A stretch of DNA of 10,342 nucleotides from JBBPYR01 sp038199755 (GCA_038199755.1 JBBPYR010000265.1:1-10342), one strand, 5' to 3'; shown: positions 1 through 7,683, counted from the stretch's first letter. Made by a program: numbers and translations. The notes: generated from the sequence alone by a model not told the origin.

Positions 1-53
1 ACCATGGCAACGGTGCGTTGCCATGGTAGGGGCATTCCCCTTGCGGGTGCCCT
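1..53. repeat. Two adjacent palindromes downstream of oppF
   Basis: Bases 1-27 are a perfect inverted repeat: 12-bp arms (ACCATGGCAACG and its complement) around a 3-nt loop. Next to it, at about 28-53, is a second, weaker hairpin formed by GGGCA and TGCCC arms. Both lie 27 to 79 bases beyond the oppF stop codon in the direction of transcription. They could stop transcription or protect the mRNA 3' end, but no U-run is visible, so a classical intrinsic terminator is not shown. Tandem palindromes of this kind resemble dispersed REP-like repeats. That reading is inference, because only one copy lies in the window and the left side is cut by the window edge. Confidence 0.6.
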
Positions 54-79
54 GTATTTGACGAACCTGTGGCTTGGCT

Positions 80-1093
80 TTATACTGGTGTGACATCTTC
101 GGCGAAATGACAGGCGGCATAGTGTTGATGCCCCTGTTTCAGCTCAAAGACAGGGTCTATCTCGCGGCAAATGGATTGCGCCATCGGGCAGCGTGTATGG
201 AAACGGCAGCCAGACGGAATGTTAATTGGGCTGGGCAAGTCGCCGGAGAGAATGATACGCTTGCGTTTGCGCTCCACCGAAGGATCAGGAATAGGTACAG
301 CAGAAAGTAACGCTTTGGTATAGGGATGCTTCGGGGCAAGGTATAATTCGTCGCGGTTCGCAATCTCCACAATGCGCCCGAGATACATCACCGCAATGCG
401 GTCTGCCACGTGACGTACCACGCTAAGGTCATGTGAGACAAACAAATACGTAAGATTGAACTGCCCTTGTAAACGTTCCAAGAGGTTAAGCACCTGTGCG
501 CGTACAGACACGTCGAGAGCGGATACCGGCTCGTCGGCGATTACCAGTTCTGGATTGATGGAAAGCGCACGCGCTACCGCGATGCGTTGCCGCTGCCCGC
601 CGCTAAACTCGTGCGGGTAACGATCGAGGTATTCTGGCCGCAAGCCAACCACGCGCAAGAGTTCAGCTGCACGATCACGAATTTCCTGGGCCGAGCCTTG
701 TTTATGAATAACCATCGGTTCCGCCACGAGCGCGCCGATGGTAAACCGCGGATTGAGCGAGGCGAAGGGGTCCTGGAACACCATTTGCACACGGCGGCGC
801 ACCTGACGTAGCGGCTCACCTTCTAGCGTTGCCAGGTCTTGATCGCCAAAGAGGACTTGCCCTGATGTCGGCTTATAGAGACGGATAATCGTTCGTCCAA
901 TGGTTGTTTTGCCCGAACCACTTTCTCCGACCAAGCCCAGCGTCTGCCCGCGCTCAATACTAAAACTGATGTCGTCAACGGCTTTTACATAACCGACGAC
1001 ACGCTGGAGAACAATTCCCTGCGTGAGAGGGAAATACATCTTGAGATTCCGCACATCAAGTAAGGTACTGCTTGCTACTGCTGTCTCTGCCAT
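80..1093 (-). CDS. oppF: Oligopeptide/dipeptide ABC transporter ATP-binding protein OppF/DppF
   Basis: One of the two ATPases that power the peptide importer encoded here; it acts at the inner face of the membrane bound to OppB and OppC. At 337 residues it has normal family length. Visible motifs are Walker A GESGSGKT (56-63), Q-loop Gln107, signature SGGQ (164-167), Walker B ending Asp187-Glu188, and switch His221. The C-terminal oligopeptide-transporter domain carries Cys296, 302, 309 and 328, spaced C-x5-C-x6-C-x18-C, the pattern of the iron-sulfur site known in some Opp/Dpp ATPases. The start is ATG with AGGAAAG upstream, and the gap to oppD is only 12 bp, so it is the last gene of the operon. 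Whether it is a strict OppF or DppF cannot be told from sequence alone. Confidence 0.93.
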   Translation of the reverse strand: MAETAVASSTLLDVRNLKMYFPLTQGIVLQRVVGYVKAVDDISFSIERGQTLGLVGESGSGKTTIGRTIIRLYKPTSGQVLFGDQDLATLEGEPLRQVRRRVQMVFQDPFASLNPRFTIGALVAEPMVIHKQGSAQEIRDRAAELLRVVGLRPEYLDRYPHEFSGGQRQRIAVARALSINPELVIADEPVSALDVSVRAQVLNLLERLQGQFNLTYLFVSHDLSVVRHVADRIAVMYLGRIVEIANRDELYLAPKHPYTKALLSAVPIPDPSVERKRKRIILSGDLPSPINIPSGCRFHTRCPMAQSICREIDPVFELKQGHQHYAACHFAEDVTPV

Positions 1094-1105
1094 CTTTTTT
1101 CTTTC

Positions 1106-2188
1106 CTACGATGATGTTAATGTTGTGCTACTAGCAACCTCTTGTATTGCAGCCTTTTGTGCCTCAACACGGGCAAGACGCCTGCGCTCCGCATATGCTT
1201 TGACTTGAGGATCAGTGACATCGAACCAGCAAGCCTTGCTGTGATTGCTATTTCCAGGCAACCCTTCTAGCGGTGGCTCTTCACGGCAACTATTGTGTGC
1301 GTAGAAACAACGCGGCATAAAGCGACAGCCAGTGGGAGGATGCAGCAAATCTGGTGGCGCACCCTCAATGGTGCGTAGTTCCGAATGCCGATTCTCATCC
1401 AGGCGCGGCACCGAGTTCAGCAGGCCGAGCGTATAGGGATGACGTGGATTGGCGAAGAGTTCTTCAGTAGGAGCCTGCTCTGCGACCTTGCCAGCATACA
1501 TCACGATGACACGGTCGGTCATGCCAGCAACGACACCAAGATCGTGCGTAATCAAGATGAGAGCAGTGCCAAACTCATTACAAACGGACGAAATCAATTC
1601 AAGAATTTGCGCCTGCACCGTGACATCGAGTGCGGTCGTTGGTTCGTCAGCAATCAACAACTTAGGATTACAAGCCAGAGCAATCGCAATCATCACGCGT
1701 TGGCGCATGCCACCACTAAACTGATGGGGATAGGAATTGATGCGATTGCCAACATCAGGAATGCCAACCTGTTCCAGCAGCGAGATGGCACGCCTGCGTG
1801 CGTCACTATCACTCATTTTCAGATGTATTTTCAAGCCCTCAGCAATCTGATTACCAACCGTCATGGTTGGATTCAGACAGGTCAAGGGGTCCTGAAAAAT
1901 CATGCCAATTTGACCACCACGTATTTTACGCATGGTGCTTTCTGATGCGGCCAACAAGTCTTTATCTTCAAAAAAGATGGAGCCACCAGTATATTCACCC
2001 GGTGGTTGCGCCACCAGACGCATGATGGAAAGCGCGGTGACACTCTTTCCGCAACCGCTTTCACCGACGATAGCGACACGCTCACCCGGTTTAATGGCGA
2101 AATTTACGCCATCGACCGCATGCACGTACCCCCCTTTCGTCTTAAAGTAGGTTTTAAGGTCCTGCACTTCGAGCAGATTGTCGCCCAA
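1106..2188 (-). CDS. oppD: Oligopeptide/dipeptide ABC transporter ATP-binding protein OppD/DppD
   Basis: The second ATPase of the importer, expected to pair with OppF to drive peptide uptake. It has 360 residues, with Walker A GESGCGKS (42-49), Q-loop Gln99, signature SGGM (158-161), Walker B Asp181-Glu182 and switch His215. The C-terminal domain carries Cys288, 294, 301 and 320 with the same C-x5-C-x6-C-x18-C spacing as OppF, a probable [4Fe-4S] site. The start codon is TTG: no in-frame ATG lies near it, and AAGGAG sits 9 nt upstream. The gene follows oppC after 28 bp and precedes oppF by 12 bp. The tail after about residue 335 is rich in Ala, Arg and Ser and not conserved. The family assignment is firm; the substrate is not known. 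Confidence 0.93.
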   Translation of the reverse strand: MGDNLLEVQDLKTYFKTKGGYVHAVDGVNFAIKPGERVAIVGESGCGKSVTALSIMRLVAQPPGEYTGGSIFFEDKDLLAASESTMRKIRGGQIGMIFQDPLTCLNPTMTVGNQIAEGLKIHLKMSDSDARRRAISLLEQVGIPDVGNRINSYPHQFSGGMRQRVMIAIALACNPKLLIADEPTTALDVTVQAQILELISSVCNEFGTALILITHDLGVVAGMTDRVIVMYAGKVAEQAPTEELFANPRHPYTLGLLNSVPRLDENRHSELRTIEGAPPDLLHPPTGCRFMPRCFYAHNSCREEPPLEGLPGNSNHSKACWFDVTDPQVKAYAERRRLARVEAQKAAIQEVASSTTLTSS

Positions 2189-2216
2189 TGTCGTTATCTC
2201 CTTATGGGGTTTTCTT

Positions 2217-3149
2217 TTAGCGTTCTGTCATGTAGGGATCAAGGGCGTCGCGTAAACCATCTCCCACCATATTGCAGCTGAGCACGGTCAAGAAAATGAG
2301 CAGCCCAGGAGTAAACACCAAATAGGGAGCAGTATCAAACAAATTTTGACCATCACTTACCATATTGCCCCAACTGGCCGAGGGTGGATGCAAGCCGAAA
2401 CCGAAGAAACTCAAAACTGATTCGAGAATGATATTTGCGCCAATCAGTAGCGTCGCGTTCACGATGATCGGACCGGCACAATTGGGCAAAATGTGCTGGA
2501 ACATTAAGCGGAGGTTTCCCGCTCCAATAGTACGCGCCGCCAGCACATATTCGCGTTCCTTCATTGCCAAGAACTCACCGCGCACCAGACGGGCAGCAGA
2601 GGTCCAGCCGAAGATGGCAATGAGGAAGATAACGCTTTTGGGCGAGCCATCACTAAACGAGGCCGAAAGCACAAACAGCAAGAGGTACAGTGGAACCGAC
2701 AACACAATATCGGTCAGGCGCATCAGAATGTTATCAACAATACCACCATAGAACCCGGCGAACGCGCCCACGCCGATACCCAGAATGATTGCCACCAACA
2801 TCGAGCATAGGCCGACAAAGAGCGAAATTTGCCCACCAGCCATAGCTCGTGCGAACTGATCTCTGCCTACATCATCAGTACCAAAGGGATACGTGAGGGA
2901 TGGTGCTTGCAAGGCATCTGCCGTATGCAGAGCATCTGGTTGATTATGTCCGGTAATGGTAGGGCCTAAAAAACAGAACAACACGAGCAAGATCAAGAAA
3001 ACCGCACCGACGATAGCCGCTCGGTTGCGCATGAAACGGTCGAAGATAATCCGACTCTGACTCCTACGCTTCTGTACAAGCGCAGCCGTCATCTCCAAAA
3101 ATGGCTCAAGCTCTTCTTGCGTTTCGTTCATTTGCTGAGGTATATCCAC
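2217..3149 (-). CDS. oppC: Peptide ABC transporter permease OppC/DppC
   Basis: One of the two membrane subunits that form the peptide channel. It has 310 residues: a cytoplasmic N-terminal stretch of about 43 residues, a first membrane helix at about 44-62 (OppC_N region), the family motif FGTDDVGRD (about 89-97), then five further hydrophobic helices. The cytoplasmic EAA loop that docks on the ATPases is the segment starting EYVLAARTIGAG. The start is GTG; AAGGAG lies 6 nt upstream of it, which favours it over the in-frame Met at residue 7. It lies 50 bp after oppB and 28 bp before oppD. The protein ends in a typical DALDPY motif. Confidence 0.93.
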   Translation of the reverse strand: MDIPQQMNETQEELEPFLEMTAALVQKRRSQSRIIFDRFMRNRAAIVGAVFLILLVLFCFLGPTITGHNQPDALHTADALQAPSLTYPFGTDDVGRDQFARAMAGGQISLFVGLCSMLVAIILGIGVGAFAGFYGGIVDNILMRLTDIVLSVPLYLLLFVLSASFSDGSPKSVIFLIAIFGWTSAARLVRGEFLAMKEREYVLAARTIGAGNLRLMFQHILPNCAGPIIVNATLLIGANIILESVLSFFGFGLHPPSASWGNMVSDGQNLFDTAPYLVFTPGLLIFLTVLSCNMVGDGLRDALDPYMTER

Positions 3150-3199
3150 GAATGTCTCCTTCTCTGTCTCGAGACATAAACACGTTGTATCACCAACAA

Positions 3200-4162
3200 T
3201 TACGAGTAGCGAATACGCGGATCCATGACAGCGTACAACACATCAGCGATCAGGTTGAACGTGATGACAAACACCGCACTCATGATAAGGATAGCGAGTA
3301 GCACTGGGTAGTCACGGCTATCGAGCGAACCGAGAAAGAGCGAACCCATACCCGGCCAGGCAAAAATGCCCTCGGTAATCGTAGCACCACCTGCCACAGA
3401 GCCAAAATCAATCGCGACCACGGTAATCAGTGGTATCACAGCATTACGAAGCGCATGACGCACGAGAATGGAGGTGGTATTTACCCCTTTCGCACGAGCG
3501 GTACGAATATAATCCTGTTTTACCACATCGATCATACTCGAGCGCATATAGCGGCTCCAGCCCGCGATGAAGAGGACTGACAATGTAAGCATTGGCAAAA
3601 TCAAATGGAGAAAGTAATCAAGAAATGTGTTGAGCGGGTCGAAGGCAAAGCCAGAGGTACTCGTGCCCGATACTGGCAGCCAGCGCAACTGCACCGCAAA
3701 AATATCCTGTAGGAAGATGCCCAACAGGAAAGCAGGCATAGCGATACCGAAGTACGAGACGGTTGTCACTACATAGTCTGTGGCGGTATTCTGGCGAACT
3801 GCAGAAATGACACCTAGCAGAATTGCGAAGATCAGGGCAATGAATAATGCAAGCCCAAAGAGTTCAAGGGTGGCGGGGAAACGCTGCGAGAGAATTTGCG
3901 AGACTGGCTGATTCGTGGCAAATGAGTTGCCAAAGTCACCTGTGAGGATGTTTCGTAACCATTTCAGATACTGAATAGGTAGAGCATCGTCTAGGCCAAA
4001 GCGAGCACGTAACGCGGCCCGGCCCTCGGGCGACAGGTGAGGATTGAAGATCACCTGCTCCGGCCCGCCCGGTAGCGCGTGTATCAAAAGAAACATGAAA
4101 ATGGACACCAAAAGCAGCAGCGGAATTGCTTGCAGTAATCGCCGAATGAGGTACCTTCCCAT
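3200..4162 (-). CDS. oppB: Peptide ABC transporter permease OppB/DppB
   Basis: The partner permease of OppC in the membrane. It has 320 residues and the usual layout: a first membrane helix right at the N-terminus (about 9-28), a long extracytoplasmic segment containing the GDFGNSF motif, then five more helices. The EAA loop reads DYIRTARAKG followed by LVRHALRNA, which is typical of OppB/DppB. The C-terminus DPRIRYS also fits the family. The start is ATG with GGAGG 6 nt upstream. It is separated from oppA by 281 bp that hold hairpins, so its expression is probably lower than that of oppA. It could equally be named dppB. Confidence 0.94.
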   Translation of the reverse strand: MGRYLIRRLLQAIPLLLLVSIFMFLLIHALPGGPEQVIFNPHLSPEGRAALRARFGLDDALPIQYLKWLRNILTGDFGNSFATNQPVSQILSQRFPATLELFGLALFIALIFAILLGVISAVRQNTATDYVVTTVSYFGIAMPAFLLGIFLQDIFAVQLRWLPVSGTSTSGFAFDPLNTFLDYFLHLILPMLTLSVLFIAGWSRYMRSSMIDVVKQDYIRTARAKGVNTTSILVRHALRNAVIPLITVVAIDFGSVAGGATITEGIFAWPGMGSLFLGSLDSRDYPVLLAILIMSAVFVITFNLIADVLYAVMDPRIRYS

Positions 4163-4301
4163 AAATAGCCTCCAGCAAAGATTGTATGAGGACGGGAATT
4201 AATGTTTATAGTGTAGCAATAATTTTCGCGCACGTCAACAGTGATATGGAAACACGATACGGTACGTCTTTATACAGGCAACATAACGTAGTAGAGGGCA
4301 G

Positions 4302-4332
4302 GATAGGGCAAGGCTTCATTACCATCCCTATC
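4302..4332 (-). other. Second, weaker hairpin in the oppA-oppB gap
   Basis: Arms GATAGGG (4302-4308) and CCCTATC (4326-4332) give a 7-bp stem around a 17-nt loop. It would form in the operon transcript shortly after the larger hairpin at 4340-4386. It may help block exonuclease or modulate read-through. The function is inference. Confidence 0.4.
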
Positions 4333-4339
4333 TATAGAA

Positions 4340-4386
4340 AAGTGTCGCTAGTTGTATGATCTGTAATCGTCCAGCTAGCGACACTT
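4340..4386 (-). terminator. Attenuator-like hairpin between oppA and oppB
   Basis: A perfect 12-bp inverted repeat (AAGTGTCGCTAG at 4340-4351 and its complement at 4375-4386) around a 23-nt loop begins 58 bases after the oppA stop codon. In the transcript the stem is followed by UUUUCUAU, a weak U-run. This suits a leaky terminator or an mRNA-stabilising structure, letting the binding protein be made in excess of the membrane complex, as is common for ABC importers. The hairpin is visible; its regulatory effect is inferred. Confidence 0.6.
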
Positions 4387-4443
4387 CCACAAGGCTATCC
4401 AGCAATGAGGGAAAACAAATTCACTCGTTGCCAGAGTTACTCG

Positions 4444-6138
4444 TTAGCATTGCCCACCGGTACACCACCACTGATCAACACCAATGGTCTCTGATGCACC
4501 TTCAGGGCCTGGGCCATAATTGTGCGCCGTTGTCTTGGCGATACCAAGATCGGTTGGGCTGTACAGAATGATCCAGGGGAACTCTGTCAACTCATACTGG
4601 TGAATCTGATTGAAGGCCGTCTGACGAGCAGTGGGATCAACTGTTCCCTCTTCCTGAGAGAGCAATTTATCCACCGCTGGATTACAGTAGAAGCTCCAGT
4701 TCTGGCCATTTGTACCCTGCTGGTTACAAGCCAGTACAGAAGCATCATCAGAGTCATATGTATAGGAATTCTCGAACTCAGCCAGGTCATGTTTGCCGTT
4801 AGGCATAAATGTACCAAAGAAGGTGCTGGCAGGATAGTTCTGGATATCCAGCTTGATGCCAATATCTTTAAAGTTGGACTGCAGAATCAGCTCGTCGGCT
4901 TCGCGCCAGGGTTTACCTGTCGTCGTTGCATAATGGAACTCAAGCTTCTGCCCACCCTTTGTGCGATAGCCATCGGATCCCTTTGTATAGCCAGCTTGAT
5001 CGAGCAGCGTATTAGCAGCAGCTGGGTCAAACTTGGGGCACGCAGCATCAGCCTGATAGCCGGGAACGAGAGACTGCCCATGATCGGTACATAGCGGTAC
5101 AGCCTCACCTAAACGCGCCGTTTTAATCAGCGCATTATGATCGACTGCCATCGCCATGGCTTGCCGCACTTTGACATCCTTCAGCAGCGGGTTCTTGAGA
5201 TTGAAGATGGTTACTTCATAGTTCGAGGCATTTGGGTTCACCGCAAGCTTGTAGTTGGACAAAGCCTTGTACGCATTGGTCTTACTCACATCCAAGAACC
5301 AGGAAGAGGTGATCGAGCCAGCTTGTAAGTTCTTATAGATGGTATTCTCGCTTGCCACTGGATTGTACACAATCTTATCAAGATACGGCAAGCCCTTTGA
5401 GGCTAGGTAGTAGTTCGGGTTTCTCACCACAGTGTAATGGTCGCCGGGCTTGCTCTCACTCATCATAAACGGACCACTCGTCACTGAGGGATTCAGGTTG
5501 TCCGCAGACTTCAGAATAGCAGCAGGATCCATGCTAGCAAAGTGGTGCTTGGGCATTGGTGCTAACAAGCCATCAGCCCACGCCGAAACGAACGGCGCGA
5601 ATGGCTGTTTGAGGGTGAACTTGATAGAAAGTTTATCGGCTGAAACCACAGTGGAGGTCACAAGATTATAGCCCAGTGTACTCGCTGCTCCAAACTTGGG
5701 ATTGGTCCACGTTTTAAGCGTGAAATCGACATCATCAGCATTATAGGGCTGACCATCGGACCACTTCAACCCAGGCTTTATCTTAAAGGTGTAGGTTTTG
5801 TAGTCGGAACTAATATCGCCATTTGTAAGCGTGGGTATTTCTGTTGCGGCTGCAGCGGTAAGGTGTCCATTGTAGTCACCCGCAAAAAGTGGCAGATAGA
5901 GTGACTGATCGACGATGTTAGAGAATGTTTGCGAGCTGCCATTGGGGATCAATGAGTCAGGCTCGTTCGCAAGATCATCGACCCACACGCCACCTTTGAC
6001 TGGCGTACCAGCATTGGTACCAGTACCACCACCAGTGGTAGGTGTTCCGCTGGCACCACAGGCACTCAATATCAAGAGTAGCACCGCCATAAAGGAAAAG
6101 GTCGTTGTAAGAAGCCGCACTTTGGGTTTCTTGAGCAT
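4444..6138 (-). CDS. oppA: Peptide-binding lipoprotein of the ABC importer (OppA/DppA, SBP family 5)
   Basis: Extracellular substrate-binding protein that hands peptides to OppBC; at 564 residues it fits solute-binding family 5. It begins with a basic N-terminus (MLKKPKVR), a hydrophobic segment and the lipobox LSAC, so Cys27 should be lipid-anchored. A Gly/Thr-rich linker follows, then family features such as LKWSDGQPYNADDVDFTL near the N-terminal third. The frame stays open upstream to position 6207, but the ATG at 6138 is preferred because GAGGAGG lies 5 nt before it and the signal peptide begins there. Two Cys near the C-terminus (WWCTGGQC) could form a disulfide. It is the first gene of the operon. 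Nickel, sugar or antibiotic substrates are possible in this family, so peptide is the likely but unproven ligand. Confidence 0.93.
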   Translation of the reverse strand: MLKKPKVRLLTTTFSFMAVLLLILSACGASGTPTTGGGTGTNAGTPVKGGVWVDDLANEPDSLIPNGSSQTFSNIVDQSLYLPLFAGDYNGHLTAAAATEIPTLTNGDISSDYKTYTFKIKPGLKWSDGQPYNADDVDFTLKTWTNPKFGAASTLGYNLVTSTVVSADKLSIKFTLKQPFAPFVSAWADGLLAPMPKHHFASMDPAAILKSADNLNPSVTSGPFMMSESKPGDHYTVVRNPNYYLASKGLPYLDKIVYNPVASENTIYKNLQAGSITSSWFLDVSKTNAYKALSNYKLAVNPNASNYEVTIFNLKNPLLKDVKVRQAMAMAVDHNALIKTARLGEAVPLCTDHGQSLVPGYQADAACPKFDPAAANTLLDQAGYTKGSDGYRTKGGQKLEFHYATTTGKPWREADELILQSNFKDIGIKLDIQNYPASTFFGTFMPNGKHDLAEFENSYTYDSDDASVLACNQQGTNGQNWSFYCNPAVDKLLSQEEGTVDPTARQTAFNQIHQYELTEFPWIILYSPTDLGIAKTTAHNYGPGPEGASETIGVDQWWCTGGQC

Positions 6139-6180
6139 CGTGTCCTCCTCGAAAAATAGTATCTGACTGAGGGATAGATC

Positions 6181-6210
6181 TACCCATTTTATGGGTAACT
6201 TGTGCAAGTT
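6181..6210. promoter_or_regulatory. Pair of small palindromes upstream of oppA
   Basis: TACCCAT-TTT-ATGGGTA (6181-6197) is directly followed by AACTTG-TG-CAAGTT (6197-6210), sharing one base. They sit 43 to 72 bases before the oppA ATG, a position fitting either an operator or leader hairpins. On the minus strand a TAAAAT-like -10 falls inside the first palindrome, but no convincing -35 box is seen. Confidence 0.4.
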
Positions 6211-6264
6211 GAAAGAGTTAGCACGTCTCTCTCATCCTGCATACAAAAGAGCGGAAGCTAGTAG

Positions 6265-6282
6265 ATCACATTGTTATCACAT
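6265..6282. promoter_or_regulatory. ATCACAT direct repeat with 11-bp period
   Basis: The heptamer ATCACAT occurs at 6265-6271 and again at 6276-6282. The period is exactly 11 bp, about one helical turn, which is the arrangement often bound by response-regulator dimers. It lies about 127 bp before oppA and 135 bp before the hydrolase, so it could serve either gene. No regulator gene is next to it. Confidence 0.35.
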
Positions 6283-6357
6283 TTACACGTAATCTCTCAG
6301 CGTCATATGTACTACGTCACCATGCTGTAATATCTCACAGCGGGACAGCGCGGAATA

Positions 6358-6379
6358 TGTATGTTCTACACTACATACA
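6358..6379. promoter_or_regulatory. Dyad TGTATGT-N8-ACATACA upstream of the hydrolase promoter
   Basis: A perfect 7-bp inverted repeat with an 8-nt centre. Its centre lies about 48 bp upstream of the expected transcription start at 6417, just above the place where a -35 box would sit. That suits an activator or a TetR/MarR-like regulator. The binding protein is unknown. Confidence 0.45.
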
Positions 6380-6401
6380 CACCTACACCAGTGACGCGGT
6401 G

Positions 6402-6410
6402 TGATACAAT
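6402..6410 (+). promoter_or_regulatory. Extended -10 promoter of the hydrolase/SMR operon
   Basis: TGATACAAT is an extended -10 element (TG-n followed by TACAAT at 6405-6410, five of six matches to TATAAT). No good -35 box lies upstream. The hydrolase ATG begins only 6 nt after it, where transcription would start, and no Shine-Dalgarno site is present. The message is therefore probably leaderless. Confidence 0.6.
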
Positions 6411-6416
6411 CCTTGC

Positions 6417-7175
6417 ATGAGTACACAAACAAACAACCTGCAAGAAGAGCAACACACCTTTTCTGCTGATGGTCAACAATTACACTATCGTGTTATCGGC
6501 ATGGGAACACCGCTCGTACTCATTCATGGTTTTGGCGTCTCTAGCTATCTCTGGCAATGGACCCTCCCCTATTTATCTGCACAGCATCAAGTAATCGTGG
6601 TCGATCTGCCTGGGCATGGGCGCAGCACTTATGTTAGTCCGTGGTGCCTGCGTGCAATGGCTCCACTACTAGCACAATGGTTGCGTTCGTTACAGCTACC
6701 CCCTGTAGCCTTGATGGGACAATCAATGGGCGGAGCTATCGCAGCCCATCTCGCGGCCTCTGCCCCTGAATTGATCTCACATCTGGTTCTGGTGAGTGCC
6801 GTGGGTGTCCCACTCCAAACCACGTACCTTCAACTTGTACGCAGGGCCTTCCACTCCTTTTTTCAGCCTGGAAATGGCAGTTACCCAGTTGAGTTAGTGC
6901 GTGATATCTTACGTCCACGCCCTCGTGTGCTCTGGCAAGCCGGACACGAGGTGGCACGAAGCGATTTTCAGCGTGAGTTGGCCACGATCATGCAACCAAC
7001 ATTGATCATCTGGGGTGAGCGCGATGTTCTACTACCAATCTCGCTTGGATACGCATTACAAGCGGCCCTTCCCCATGCTCGCCTCAACACCTTTCCTCAC
7101 TGCGGACACCGTCCAATGCTCGCCGAACCTGCGTTGTTCAGCAAGCTGGTACTCGACTTCTTACACGAAAACTAA
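6417..7175 (+). CDS. Alpha/beta-fold hydrolase
   Basis: A 252-residue soluble hydrolase of the alpha/beta fold. The oxyanion-hole motif HGFG (37-40), the strand ending in VVDLPGHGRS (61-70), the nucleophile elbow GQSMGG with Ser103, acid Asp203 in WGERD and base His231 in GHRPMLAEP form a full catalytic triad. The cap region between about 128 and 190 is short and basic. No signal peptide is seen, so it should be cytoplasmic. Family members act on esters, lactones, epoxides and C-C bonds, and the sequence does not allow a substrate to be named. The ATG follows an extended -10 box by 6 nt and has no ribosome site, so translation is probably leaderless. An SMR transporter gene follows after 15 bp, presumably in the same transcript. 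Confidence 0.88.
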   Translation: MSTQTNNLQEEQHTFSADGQQLHYRVIGMGTPLVLIHGFGVSSYLWQWTLPYLSAQHQVIVVDLPGHGRSTYVSPWCLRAMAPLLAQWLRSLQLPPVALMGQSMGGAIAAHLAASAPELISHLVLVSAVGVPLQTTYLQLVRRAFHSFFQPGNGSYPVELVRDILRPRPRVLWQAGHEVARSDFQRELATIMQPTLIIWGERDVLLPISLGYALQAALPHARLNTFPHCGHRPMLAEPALFSKLVLDFLHEN

Positions 7176-7190
7176 TGTGGGAGTATTTGT

Positions 7191-7511
7191 ATGCAATGGT
7201 TCTATCTACTGTTTACCATCCTCTTTGAAGTTGCTGGCACTACCAGCTTGAAGCTCTCGCAAGGCTTTACGAGGCTGATACCCGCGCTGCTGGTCGTGGT
7301 GTGCTATGGAATAAGCTTCTATCTGCTTTCACTCACGCTCAAAAAGATGGATGTCAGTATCGCCTACGCCATCTGGTCGGGTCTCGGCACAGCCCTGGTG
7401 ACAATGGTGGGCATCCTGTGGTTTAAAGAGCCTGTCACTGCCATCAAAATTATTTCGATTGGGCTTATTATTTTCGGGGTAATTGGCCTAAATATCAGCG
7501 GAGGACATTAA
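7191..7511 (+). CDS. Small multidrug resistance (SMR) family transporter, EmrE/Qac-like
   Basis: A 106-residue membrane protein with four predicted helices, the normal size for SMR proton-coupled exporters, which work as dimers. The membrane-embedded Glu13 (in FEVAGTTSLKLS) is the expected proton and cation binding residue. The third-helix signature AYAIWSGLGTA and the fourth-helix pattern KIISIGLIIFGVIGLN match the family. The AIWSG form and the preceding KKMDVS favour the EmrE/Qac drug-cation subtype over the guanidinium Gdx subtype, but this is not decisive. The ATG has GGGAG 7 nt upstream and lies 15 bp after the hydrolase stop, so the two are probably co-transcribed. No clear terminator follows. 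Confidence 0.92.
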   Translation: MQWFYLLFTILFEVAGTTSLKLSQGFTRLIPALLVVVCYGISFYLLSLTLKKMDVSIAYAIWSGLGTALVTMVGILWFKEPVTAIKIISIGLIIFGVIGLNISGGH

Positions 7512-7645
7512 GTATTGCTTCGGCCCTTTCTTAGTAGACGAACAAGACAATTACTGATAGACTACAAGCAATCTATTACTCATTGTTAGGAATTGACAGT
7601 CCGCGATAGAGAATATGAGCTTGCTTAGCTAAAAATAGTTGTCTA

Positions 7646-7675
7646 TTGACAAGTGGGTAAAATCTAGTCTATACT
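7646..7675 (+). promoter_or_regulatory. Near-consensus promoter of the XRE gene
   Basis: TTGACA (7646-7651) is a perfect -35 and TATACT (7670-7675) a good -10, separated by 18 bp. Transcription should start near 7682, giving a leader of about 36 nt. The -35 overlaps a small dyad, TTGTC-TATT-GACAA (7639-7652). Confidence 0.75.
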
Positions 7676-7683
7676 ACTAGTAG
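7674..7683. promoter_or_regulatory. Palindromic operator candidate CTACTAGTAG
   Basis: A perfect 10-bp palindrome that starts in the -10 box and covers the expected transcription start of the XRE gene. A related half-site, AGTAGTAG, lies just downstream at 7693-7700. The placement suits autorepression by the regulator encoded next to it; binding is inferred. Confidence 0.5.

Noticed and set aside
1385..1945. 186-residue open frame on the plus strand
   Set aside because: It lies fully antisense to oppD, whose motifs are all intact, and its translation shows no domain. It is an antisense shadow.
6139..6207. N-terminal extension of OppA by 23 residues
   Set aside because: The extension would put a non-signal segment before a lipoprotein signal peptide, and the strong ribosome site GAGGAGG lies at the inner ATG.
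6265..6282. CRP-like site, because of TGTGA on the minus strand
   Set aside because: The two TGTGA-containing heptamers are in direct, not inverted, orientation, so the CRP dyad is absent.
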